This document shows, one piece after another, positions 1-7,732 of a stretch of DNA of 64,000 nt (position 1 is the first letter of the stretch; each line of letters starts with the position of its first letter). Both the position numbers and the translations under genes were made by a program. Where the stretch lies: the NCBI RefSeq assembly GCF_014873485.1, contig NZ_JADBDT010000001.1, positions 3,776,501-3,840,500 on the forward strand, given 5' to 3'. Source of the stretch: Sphingopyxis sp. OAS728 (GTDB lineage: Bacteria; Pseudomonadota; Alphaproteobacteria; Sphingomonadales; Sphingomonadaceae). The notes under the pieces were generated by a model. It worked only from the letters and a program-made list of their open reading frames with translations. It did not search any database and was not told the DNA's origin.

Positions 1-1717
1 TCAGGCGGCGGTCGAACAGCCGCGTCTTCAGGCCCACTTCATAGGCGTTCGACTTTTCAGGATCGATACGGCCGGTATCGCGCGCCAGCATGTTGAAGAA
101 CACGTTGAGCGCCGGACCCTTATAGCCGCGCGTATAGGTGGTGTAGGCGACGATATCGTCGGTCAGGTCATATTGCAGCCCGGCATTGCCCGACCAGCCA
201 TTGTCCTTGATCGACCCCGCCGACGCGAACGCCGGGTTCACGCCGGTGAAGGCGGTCGCCTGCGTCGAGGTGCGCGCAAAGTCATAGCTGACCTTGTCCT
301 CGGTATAGCGCAGACCCAAAATGCCGCGGAACGCGTCGGTAAAGTTGAGCGTGCCCTGGCCGAAGGCCGAATAGCTCGTCAGCTTGGTCGTGAAATCGGC
401 ATTGCCTTCATTCGTCGTATAGGTCGACGACCCGGTCGCGCACGGCGTCAGCCCGCCGACGGTCGGCAGCGTCGATGCGGTGCAGGCGGTGACCGTACGG
501 TTGAAGAAATCGACCTCCTTCGTGTGATAATAATAAAGGCCCGCAACATATTCGAAGAATTGCGGATTGGCCGACGCGATACGCAGTTCCTGCGTAAACT
601 GGTCGAATTTCAGGTCGCCGCGATCGTGCGACCGCACGTCGCCCGCCGCGGTACCCGTGTTGACGTAACGCGGCGCGTCCGACCGGAAATCGCCGTCGCG
701 CTGCTGGAAATTATACCAGTGGCGGTATGCGGTGATCGACGTCAGCGTGACGCCGCCAAGGTCGAGGTCGATCTGCCCCGACACGCCGCTGTTCTTGTCC
801 TTGGTATAGGGATCGAGGTCGTTGTCGATGTCCTTGTTCTTGCCGTCGAGCGTCAACGGCGCGAGGCTCGGGATGAACACCGCATTGTTGAACGCCGAGG
901 AGAAGACGGTGCCGATGCTGTCGGCAAATCCATTGTCGCTGTTCTTCGAATAATCGGCGATCAGCGTGATCTTCAGATTGTCGGTGGGCTCGGCGATCAG
1001 CTTGCCGCGCACGCCCCAATGTTCGTATCCGTTGACCTTGTGGTTGTTGAACACGTTGCGCGCGTTGCCGTCATATTGCGACCAGAAGCCGGTGAGCGAC
1101 GCGCGGATGCCGTCGCCGAGCGGGCCGCCAACACTCCCGCGAATGCGATATTCATTACCCTCATACCAGGCGGCGTCGATGTAACCGCCGAGCTCGTTGC
1201 CGGGCTCGCGCGACACGATGTTGATCACGCCGGCGCTTGCATTCTTGCCGAACAGGCTGCCCTGCGGGCCGCGCAGCACTTCGATGCGCTCGACGTCGAG
1301 AAAGTCCGACGTCTGCTGGCCGGTGCGCGCATAGACGACGCCGTCGATGACGGTCGACACCGACGGTTCGACACCCGACGAGAAGCTGATCGTGCCGACG
1401 CCGCGGATCGACAGCGCCGAGTCCTTGTTGGTGTTGCCCTTGCGGAAGGTCAGCGTGGGGACGCGCTGGAACAATTGCTCGGCCGAATTGACGTTTGACC
1501 GCTCGAGCTGTTCGCCCGACACGACCGAAATCGCGACGGGCACGTCCTGCAAATTCTGTTCGCGCTTTTGCGCGGTGACGATGATGTCGGTGCTGGCGAA
1601 GGGGGCGTCGGCTTCGGCGGGGGCCGGGGCGTCTTGCGCTGCCGCGGGGGCAGCGATCAGCGCCATGCCCAGTGCCGTCGTGATTGTCAGATACGCTTTG
1701 GCTTTCGACGAAACCAT
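1..1717 (-). CDS. TonB-dependent receptor, 3' end beyond window
   Basis: Outer-membrane receptor for energised uptake of an unknown ligand. Reading leftwards from an ATG at 1717, 572 codons are open to the window edge, so the C-terminus is missing. A signal peptide (about residues 1-27, ending AAPAAAQ) is followed by the TonB-box-like stretch TDIIVTAQKREQ. The plug domain shows the family signatures SIRGVG and VERIEVLRGPQGSLFG, then beta-barrel strands. A GGGAGG ribosome-binding site lies about 8 bases before the ATG. It points away from the LysR gene at 2090-3013. The ligand cannot be told from sequence. Confidence 0.93.
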   Translation of the reverse strand, partial: MVSSKAKAYLTITTALGMALIAAPAAAQDAPAPAEADAPFASTDIIVTAQKREQNLQDVPVAISVVSGEQLERSNVNSAEQLFQRVPTLTFRKGNTNKDSALSIRGVGTISFSSGVEPSVSTVIDGVVYARTGQQTSDFLDVERIEVLRGPQGSLFGKNASAGVINIVSREPGNELGGYIDAAWYEGNEYRIRGSVGGPLGDGIRASLTGFWSQYDGNARNVFNNHKVNGYEHWGVRGKLIAEPTDNLKITLIADYSKNSDNGFADSIGTVFSSAFNNAVFIPSLAPLTLDGKNKDIDNDLDPYTKDKNSGVSGQIDLDLGGVTLTSITAYRHWYNFQQRDGDFRSDAPRYVNTGTAAGDVRSHDRGDLKFDQFTQELRIASANPQFFEYVAGLYYYHTKEVDFFNRTVTACTASTLPTVGGLTPCATGSSTYTTNEGNADFTTKLTSYSAFGQGTLNFTDAFRGILGLRYTEDKVSYDFARTSTQATAFTGVNPAFASAGSIKDNGWSGNAGLQYDLTDDIVAYTTYTRGYKGPALNVFFNMLARDTGRIDPEKSNAYEVGLKTRLFDRRL

Positions 1718-2089
1718 GTTCAGATCCTCCCTTGATGCGCTGCTAAATCAGAATCTCAATCAATTTAATTGACAATTTCGAGCCGACCCATGCGCGCAAT
1801 TATTTTTGTGGTCCAATAGAGAAATGTCGTGATGCCATGTCCGAATGCTATGGCTTGCAGGACAGTGCGAGGAGCAGGCTAGGCGCTCGGGCTCGCGTGT
1901 CGGCCTTGTCATCAGCAACCCTTCCCTTGTCGTGGCGGATCGTTCGTCCGCTTCGACATCAGGCCACGAACTTTGTCGCTCGCAGCCACGAATCGGCTGA
2001 AAGGCGCCATTGCCAACCAGCCGACCTAGGGATGCGCGTCAAAATCATTGCAGTCTAATCGAGAAATGTCGGTATATTATGTCCAAATG
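1718..2089. other. Gene-free stretch upstream of the receptor
   Basis: These 372 bases lie between the receptor start and the LysR stop codon. I see no credible gene. The region should hold the receptor promoter. Its only structure I can support is the pair of 47-bp direct repeats annotated separately. The 195 bases between the copies look like ordinary GC-rich DNA and could be relict coding sequence. Confidence 0.5.
1811..1857 (+). repeat. 47-bp direct repeat, copy 1
   Basis: Matches copy 2 (2053-2099) at 39 of 47 positions, in the same orientation and 242 bp apart. Shared cores are GAGAAATGTCG and AATGCTATGGCTTG. This copy ends 94 bp upstream of the receptor ATG at 1717. Confidence 0.75.
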
Positions 2090-2099
2090 CTATGGCTTG
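2053..2099 (+). repeat. 47-bp direct repeat, copy 2
   Basis: Partner of the copy at 1811-1857. Its right end includes the last codons and TAG stop of the LysR gene (stop at 2090-2092), so copy 1 carries an image of that gene end. It is either a duplication relic or a repeated regulatory site. Confidence 0.75.
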
Positions 2100-3013
2100 G
2101 ACGAGACAACCTTCTGCACATGCGCCAGGCACGCCTCGGTCTCACGCGCCACATCGGCGTTGAGCCACGCCACAATCTCGGGCGTCGGCCCGATATCGGG
2201 CTCGAGCAGCGCGAAATCGAGATAGACCGGCGGCGCGATCGGCCGGATCGCGACGTTAAGCCGGTGGAACAATGGCGCGCTGAACGGCTCGGCGATCGAC
2301 ACGCCCAGCCCCGCTTCGACGAACGCATATAATATCTGCGAATGCTGCGTCTCCAACCGGCGCGACACGGGGATGCCCGCACCTTCGATCGCCGCATCGA
2401 TGCCGTTCCACAGCGCGTCGGCCTCGTGCATCGGGCCGATGAACTCCTCGCCCGCCAGATCCTCGACCGCCAGATGCGGCCGCGACGCGAGCGGGTGGTT
2501 CGCCGGCAGGATGCAGACATATTCGGCGCGCGCGAGCATCGTCGACCTTATGCCCTCGCGGCCCTGCGCATCGACCCCGATGCCAAGATCGGCCTGCCCC
2601 AGAAACACGCGCTCCTCGATCGCGCGCTGGCCGAGCGATTCCACCGTGATCTTGATGTCGGGATAGAGGATGCGGAAGCGCGCGATGACCGCGGGCAATA
2701 TCGCCATCGCGATCGCGGCAAGGGCGGCGATCCGCACCGTGCCCACCGGATGCGCGCGGATACGCCGCGCCGCCTGGTCGAGCAGGTCGAGACCCGCATA
2801 GCTTCGCCGCACCGCCTCATACAGCGCCTGCGCCTGTGCGGTCGGATGAACGCGCGCGCCGCGCCGGTCGAACAGGCGAAAGCCGACCGCGCGCTCCATG
2901 TCGGCGATCAGCCGGCTCACCGACGGCTGGCTGATATTCAGCATCGTCGCGGCGGCCGTAATGCCCCCGCTCATCATCACGGCGCGAAACGCCTCGACCT
3001 GTCTCATTCGCAT
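2090..3013 (-). CDS. LysR-family transcriptional regulator
   Basis: Predicted 307-residue DNA-binding regulator. The N-terminal winged HTH covers about residues 3-62, with the family pattern ITAAATMLNISQPSVSRLI and then LFDRRG. A periplasmic-binding-protein-like effector domain follows (about 90-295). A longer reading frame starts at 3100, but the ATG at 3013 begins the conserved MRMRQVEAF helix and leaves a 100-bp divergent promoter, so I prefer it. The gene is divergent from the dioxygenase gene at 3114 and probably controls it and itself. The effector is unknown. Confidence 0.9.
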   Translation of the reverse strand: MRMRQVEAFRAVMMSGGITAAATMLNISQPSVSRLIADMERAVGFRLFDRRGARVHPTAQAQALYEAVRRSYAGLDLLDQAARRIRAHPVGTVRIAALAAIAMAILPAVIARFRILYPDIKITVESLGQRAIEERVFLGQADLGIGVDAQGREGIRSTMLARAEYVCILPANHPLASRPHLAVEDLAGEEFIGPMHEADALWNGIDAAIEGAGIPVSRRLETQHSQILYAFVEAGLGVSIAEPFSAPLFHRLNVAIRPIAPPVYLDFALLEPDIGPTPEIVAWLNADVARETEACLAHVQKVVSSKP

Positions 3014-3113
3014 AGGCCATAGTATAGACGTATGACTGCTGGATGCAATTCGATTGGATGCAATGGATGATCTTGCGCTACGTGACACCTTCGACAACAT
3101 CGGGAGAGTGAAG

Positions 3114-3878
3114 ATGGATTATGCGGCGCAGCGCGAACAGTTCGCGACCGAAGGCTATGCGGTCTTCGAACGCATCCTCGAAGGCCCGCTGCTCGACCTG
3201 CTGCGCGAGGAATGCGGCCGCGTGATCGAACGCGAAGACGCCCGCCTCGACAGCCTCGGCGTCGAAGTCGACGGCATCAGCCACAAGGGCAAGCGCTATT
3301 TCGCCGGCGAATGCCAGCGCAAGCAACCCGATCTTCGGAGCATGTTGTTCAGCGAAACGATGGCCGACATCTGCCGCGCGACGCTCGGCGACGACGCCTA
3401 TTTCTTCTACGACCAATATGTCGTGAAGGGCGCCAGCGAAGGCATGCCGTTCAGCTGGCACCAGGATTCGGGCTATGTGGTTGGCAACGGTGGCCCCGTC
3501 GATCACAAGCCGTACCTCACCTGCTGGTGCACGCTCGATGATACGACGGTCGCCAACGGCACTGTTCGCATCATGCCCTTCTCGCAGGCGCCCGAGACGC
3601 GCGACGGCATCGTCCCGCACATCCGCCAGCCGGGCAGTAACGATCTGGTCGGTTACACCGGCGACAATGAGGGGGTGACGCTGGAGGTTCCGGCGGGCAG
3701 CGTCGTCGCTTTCTCCAGCCTTGCGCTCCATGCGACCGGATCGAACTCGACCCCGAACATGCGCCGCGTCTATCTCGCGCAATATTCGCCCGAGCCGATC
3801 CTCAACCCCGGTACCAACCACCTCCGCCGCAACGCGATCGCGTTCCTGCGCGGCGGCAGCCAGGTGACCTTCAACTAG
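3114..3878 (+). CDS. Phytanoyl-CoA dioxygenase (PhyH) family protein
   Basis: Probable Fe(II)/2-oxoglutarate oxygenase of 254 residues. The double-stranded beta-helix shows the facial triad: H116 and D118 in SWHQDSG and the distal H206 in LALHATG. Downstream, MRRVYLAQYS probably supplies the 2-oxoglutarate-binding Arg. I chose the ATG at 3114 because GGGAGAG precedes it. A TTG at 3054 would add 20 residues with no obvious domain. The flavin reductase gene follows 11 bp downstream, so the two are probably co-transcribed. The substrate is unknown; the family hydroxylates many small molecules. Confidence 0.87.
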   Translation: MDYAAQREQFATEGYAVFERILEGPLLDLLREECGRVIEREDARLDSLGVEVDGISHKGKRYFAGECQRKQPDLRSMLFSETMADICRATLGDDAYFFYDQYVVKGASEGMPFSWHQDSGYVVGNGGPVDHKPYLTCWCTLDDTTVANGTVRIMPFSQAPETRDGIVPHIRQPGSNDLVGYTGDNEGVTLEVPAGSVVAFSSLALHATGSNSTPNMRRVYLAQYSPEPILNPGTNHLRRNAIAFLRGGSQVTFN

Positions 3879-3889
3879 AGGAGCAAGCC

Positions 3890-4489
3890 ATGACCGCGCG
3901 CCCCCACATCGTCGCACTCGGCGGAAACGCCACCGCCGGCGGATCGGCCGAACGCCTGCTCCGTCACGCGCTCATGCGCTGCGAGGCGCAGGGCGCGGAG
4001 ACATGTCTCTTCGCGGGCGAGGCGATCGACCTGCCGATGTACGCCCCGCACCGTAATGAGCGTTGTTCAAAGGCGCAGGCGCTGATAGCCGCGCTGCGCA
4101 ATGCCGACGGCATCATCGTCGCGTCGCCCGCCTATCATGGGACGGTGTCGGGCGTGGTCAAGAACGCGCTCGATTATGCCCAGGATCTCGTGTCCGATGC
4201 GCAGCCCTATTTTGATGGCCGGGCGGTGGGGCTGATCGCGGTCGCGGGCGGATGGCAGGCGGCAGGCAGCACGCTCGCGACGTTGCGCTCGATCACGCAT
4301 GCGCTGCGCGGCTGGCCGACGCCGATGGCCGTCACGGCCAATTCGAGCCAGCCTTTGTTTGACCCCGACGGCATGCTGACTGATCAGGGCATCACGTCGC
4401 AGCTCGACATCATGACCGCACAGGTTATGACTTTCGCGCGCATGAAGCGCGCCTATGCCGACGGGAGCCGGGCCTCTTTGCCGGCCTGA
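3890..4489 (+). CDS. NADPH-dependent FMN reductase-like flavoprotein
   Basis: Flavodoxin-like fold, 199 residues. Visible are the N-terminal HIVALGGNATAGGSAE phosphate-binding loop and the family hallmark SPAYHGTVSGVVKNALDY near residues 80-97. Members reduce FMN, quinones or azo compounds with NAD(P)H. An AGGAG site lies just before the ATG. The gene is the second of a likely two-gene operon with the PhyH-type dioxygenase and is convergent with the receptor that ends at 4544. A reductase paired with an oxygenase is suggestive, but a 2-oxoglutarate oxygenase does not need a flavin partner. Confidence 0.88.
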   Translation: MTARPHIVALGGNATAGGSAERLLRHALMRCEAQGAETCLFAGEAIDLPMYAPHRNERCSKAQALIAALRNADGIIVASPAYHGTVSGVVKNALDYAQDLVSDAQPYFDGRAVGLIAVAGGWQAAGSTLATLRSITHALRGWPTPMAVTANSSQPLFDPDGMLTDQGITSQLDIMTAQVMTFARMKRAYADGSRASLPA

Positions 4490-4543
4490 CGCGAGCCTTG
4501 CCGGAAGGCACGCTTCGATGCCTCCCGGTCCTCGCAACCGCGT

Positions 4544-7500
4544 CTAGAATTTCACGCTGAGCCCGGCCGTGATCCGGCGATCGGTGAGCCCCTGGAAACA
4601 GAGCAGCGCCTTGTTGTTCACGCAATATTGGTTCTGGTCGCCGCGCAGCAGGTTGATACCCTCGACCCCGACATTGATATTCTCGGTGATGTCATAGTTG
4701 ATGCTGGCGTTGAGCTGCCCGCGCGCGCCATTGATCAACGGCAGCCCGAAAAAGAACGGGTCGTTCGACACATAGCTCGACCGCCACGTATAGCGCAGGC
4801 GCGCATTCAGCCCGTATTTGTCGTAGAACAATGTGGTGTTGTAGGCGTACTTCGACAGGTTCGTTAGCGAGATCAGGTCCTGCGAACCCGGATAGCCGAG
4901 CTGCGTGAACACCGTACGCGGGCCATCGGCCGTGCGATACTCGCGCGCCGAACCGCCGGCCTTTTGATAGGTGAAGTTGCCGATGAAGCCGAAGCCCGAG
5001 GCAAAGCCGAGCACGTCTTCCCAGGCCGACAGATCGTGCTGGAAGGCGACTTCGATACCCGTCTGCGTCGTGGTTCCCGGCACGTTGAACGTCGAGCTGC
5101 GCGGTACGCAGATGCCGACCCCTTGAATCGGGTTGTTGATGTTCCGGTTGGCGATCGGGTTGTAAATACCGCCGCCGGGGCAGGCGGGATCGATCGAGAT
5201 GTTGAGATTGCCATTCGCATCGAGGTTCGGCGCCGGATCTTCCTGCCGCTGCGCGAACAGGTTCGTGCGGCTCTTGTGGAAAAAGCCGATGCTGATCAGG
5301 CTCGACGGCGCGAAATAATATTCGCCCGACAGGTCGAACGACCATACCGCTTCGGGAACGAGATCGGGGTTACCGACCGCGACGGGCGTATTGGCGCCGG
5401 TACCGAACGAGAAGGAGGTCGACAGCGTGTCGAAATTCGGGCGGCGGATGTCGCGCGCGATACCGGCGCGGACGAGGAGCTTGTCGGCGGGTTCGAGGAC
5501 GAGGCTGAAGCGCGGCAGCAGGAAGTTGTACGAGCTCTTGGCGACCGTCTGGCCGGTCACCGCGCCATTCGCGATATTGTTGCCCGTCGACGACAGCTTG
5601 GTGTGGAGCCAGCGGAATCCCGCGTTGCCGCGCACCGGCATGCCGGCAATTTCGCCTTCCATATTCGCCTGGAAATAGGCGGCGTTCGTCGTTTCCTTGA
5701 TCTTGAAGAAACCGGCGAAGGATTCGGTCGGCGTCGCGAGCGAGGCAACCGCCGGCCCCTGCGTCCGCGCGGCGTTGCTCGCGGCAATCGCTTCGTTGAG
5801 CGACGCGAGCACGCTCGCCGGATCGCGGAAGGCCAGCCCGCCGTCGATCAGCAGGAAGTCGGGGAAGTAGAGCCGCCGCCCGTCGGCGGCGTTGAAGTTG
5901 CGCGGCCCCGGAATCAATATGTCGGAAAACAGATCGCCCGATGGCCGGTTCCACGCGGTTGTCGTATTGGTCAGGCTGACGTTGTTCGAAAATTCGCTGT
6001 TCTCGGCCGATGTGCGGTTCCAGCGCCAGCCGAAATCAACCGAGGTGACGAAGGGGTTGAGGTCGGTCGTGTCGTAGGAGAAATCGAGGCGCGCGGCGCG
6101 TTCCTGATTGTCGGTCGAGTTCGCGCCCTGTGTGACCTGCTGGAGCTGGTAATTGGCGGGGTCGAGCAACTGCGCGGTCGTTGGCGCGAAGGGGCTGGCC
6201 TGATCGATGCCGAATTGCAGCGTGCCGCCGCGCAGGTCGAATTCGATCGGCACGCCATTGTCGATGCTGCGACCGATCACCGGCTGCGGGCCGTTCGGGT
6301 TGATGAAGTCGAGCGTGGTCGAGAAGTTCGGAAAGTCGGATTTCGAGGTCGATAGCGATACTTCGGCGCGGACATTCAGCTTGTCGGTCGCCTGCCAGTC
6401 GGTGCCGAAATCGAAGACGCGGCTCTTCGTCACGCGCGCGCCGGTGTCGCTCGATGTGCGCAGGTTCGGATCGATCACGCTTCCGGTCGTGCCGCCAATC
6501 CCGATCGTGCCGGCGACTGCGGCCTCGACCGAGCCAAGGTCGATCGGCCCGTTCGGCCCGTTGAGCGTGCCGAAATCGACCGTTTCGAAGTCGGTGTTGT
6601 TCATCGCGTCGACGACCGAAGGCGTCGCCGTGCCCGAAATCTGCACGCGATGGCTCTGCTGGCCGCGGCGCTGGTTGTTCAGCGTGGCGTCGAAATAGAA
6701 TTTGAGGTCGTCGTTTGGCTTCCACTCGAGCGCCGCGGTGCCGTTGTACGTCTCATATTCATAATTCTCGAGCCCCTGCTGGAGGAACTGGATACGCAGA
6801 AACGGAAAAGCCTCGGCGCTCGGGCCCGAGCCGGGAAGCACGAGCGCGTCGCGGTCGACGCGCGGCTTGAACGAGGCGACATCCTGCCGCGCATAGCTGC
6901 CGCTCACCACGATGCCGATTTCGCCGATGCCGGTGTCCCACCGGTTGCCAAGCGTTGCCGACAGGCGCGGCAGCGTCGATTTCGACAGGTCGCTATTCTC
7001 CATCTGCGCGCGCGCGGCGATCAGCGGGTCCTTGAGGTCGAGCGGGCGGATCGTGCGGAGATTGATCGTGCCGCCGACCGATCCTTCGATCGTCTGCGCC
7101 GTCGGAACCTTGGTGACCTCGACCGACGCGATCAGCGCAGCTGGCAAATCCTCGAAGCTGATGCCCGAGCGGCCGGCGCCCGATCCGACGGTCGAAACGC
7201 CGTTGATTTCGGTGCGGTTGGCGTCGGTGCCGCGGATCTGCACGGCATTGCCGACGCCCGCCTGCCGGGTGATCTGAACCCCGGTGACATTTTCCAGCAC
7301 TTCGGCGAGGTTCTGGTCGGGCAGCTTGCCGATATCTTCGGCCTGGATGACCTCGACGATATTGTCGGTGGTGCGCTTTTCGCCCAGCGCGGTGGCAAGG
7401 GAACTGCGGATGCCGGTGACGACGATCGCATCATCGTTCATTTCTTCGGAAGCGGTTGGATCCTGCCCCGCTGCGTCCTGCGCAAAGGTCGGGACAGCGA

Positions 7501-7585
7501 GCATCGCCATCGCCGTCGTGCCGAGCAGCGCCGCCGCAAAATTGATGTTGCCGCGCGAACCGCGCACGAGGCTGCCCCGAATCAT
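4544..7585 (-). CDS. TonB-dependent receptor, alginate locus
   Basis: Outer-membrane receptor of about 1013 residues, of the large type common in sphingomonads and Caulobacter (TIGR01782-like). It has a signal peptide ending VPTFAQ, a TonB-box region DAIVVTGIRSS, a plug with EDIGKLPDQNLAEVLENV and VQIRGTD, and a C-terminal strand ending SVKF. I chose ATG 7585, which has GGGAGAG upstream; 7600 is an alternative. It is divergent from the PL6 lyase across a 147-bp promoter region. The position predicts uptake of alginate oligosaccharides, which is inference from context. Confidence 0.92.
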   Translation of the reverse strand: MIRGSLVRGSRGNINFAAALLGTTAMAMLAVPTFAQDAAGQDPTASEEMNDDAIVVTGIRSSLATALGEKRTTDNIVEVIQAEDIGKLPDQNLAEVLENVTGVQITRQAGVGNAVQIRGTDANRTEINGVSTVGSGAGRSGISFEDLPAALIASVEVTKVPTAQTIEGSVGGTINLRTIRPLDLKDPLIAARAQMENSDLSKSTLPRLSATLGNRWDTGIGEIGIVVSGSYARQDVASFKPRVDRDALVLPGSGPSAEAFPFLRIQFLQQGLENYEYETYNGTAALEWKPNDDLKFYFDATLNNQRRGQQSHRVQISGTATPSVVDAMNNTDFETVDFGTLNGPNGPIDLGSVEAAVAGTIGIGGTTGSVIDPNLRTSSDTGARVTKSRVFDFGTDWQATDKLNVRAEVSLSTSKSDFPNFSTTLDFINPNGPQPVIGRSIDNGVPIEFDLRGGTLQFGIDQASPFAPTTAQLLDPANYQLQQVTQGANSTDNQERAARLDFSYDTTDLNPFVTSVDFGWRWNRTSAENSEFSNNVSLTNTTTAWNRPSGDLFSDILIPGPRNFNAADGRRLYFPDFLLIDGGLAFRDPASVLASLNEAIAASNAARTQGPAVASLATPTESFAGFFKIKETTNAAYFQANMEGEIAGMPVRGNAGFRWLHTKLSSTGNNIANGAVTGQTVAKSSYNFLLPRFSLVLEPADKLLVRAGIARDIRRPNFDTLSTSFSFGTGANTPVAVGNPDLVPEAVWSFDLSGEYYFAPSSLISIGFFHKSRTNLFAQRQEDPAPNLDANGNLNISIDPACPGGGIYNPIANRNINNPIQGVGICVPRSSTFNVPGTTTQTGIEVAFQHDLSAWEDVLGFASGFGFIGNFTYQKAGGSAREYRTADGPRTVFTQLGYPGSQDLISLTNLSKYAYNTTLFYDKYGLNARLRYTWRSSYVSNDPFFFGLPLINGARGQLNASINYDITENINVGVEGINLLRGDQNQYCVNNKALLCFQGLTDRRITAGLSVKF

Positions 7586-7652
7586 CCCACTCTCCCTCAT
7601 TGGCTTTGTTTGGAGACAGGCTCGTCGTGTCAGACCAATATGTCAACCCATC

Positions 7653-7698
7653 TTGTATACCGAAACACGGTTGATATTGTCATACCGCTTGTATAGTC
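7653..7698. promoter_or_regulatory. Candidate GntR operator region, divergent promoter
   Basis: TTGTATACCG at 7653-7662 and TTGTCATACCG at 7677-7687 fit the loose FadR/GntR half-site pattern TNGT-N(2-3)-AC. CTTGTATA occurs twice, at 7652 and 7688. The second site closely matches 17990-18012, just upstream of the locus GntR gene (TTGTCCTACCG, then TTGTATGG). This suggests co-regulation of receptor, lyases and regulator. It is a visual match, not a computed one. Confidence 0.45.
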
Positions 7699-7732
7699 CA
7701 GTGGGCAAGAATCATAAAAAGGGTGAGGCGCA

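Noticed and set aside
7681..7696. Copy of the GATAC-N4-GTATC dyad in the alginate promoter
   Set aside because: CATAC and GTAT are separated by 5 bases, not 4, and the element fits the GntR-type candidate better.
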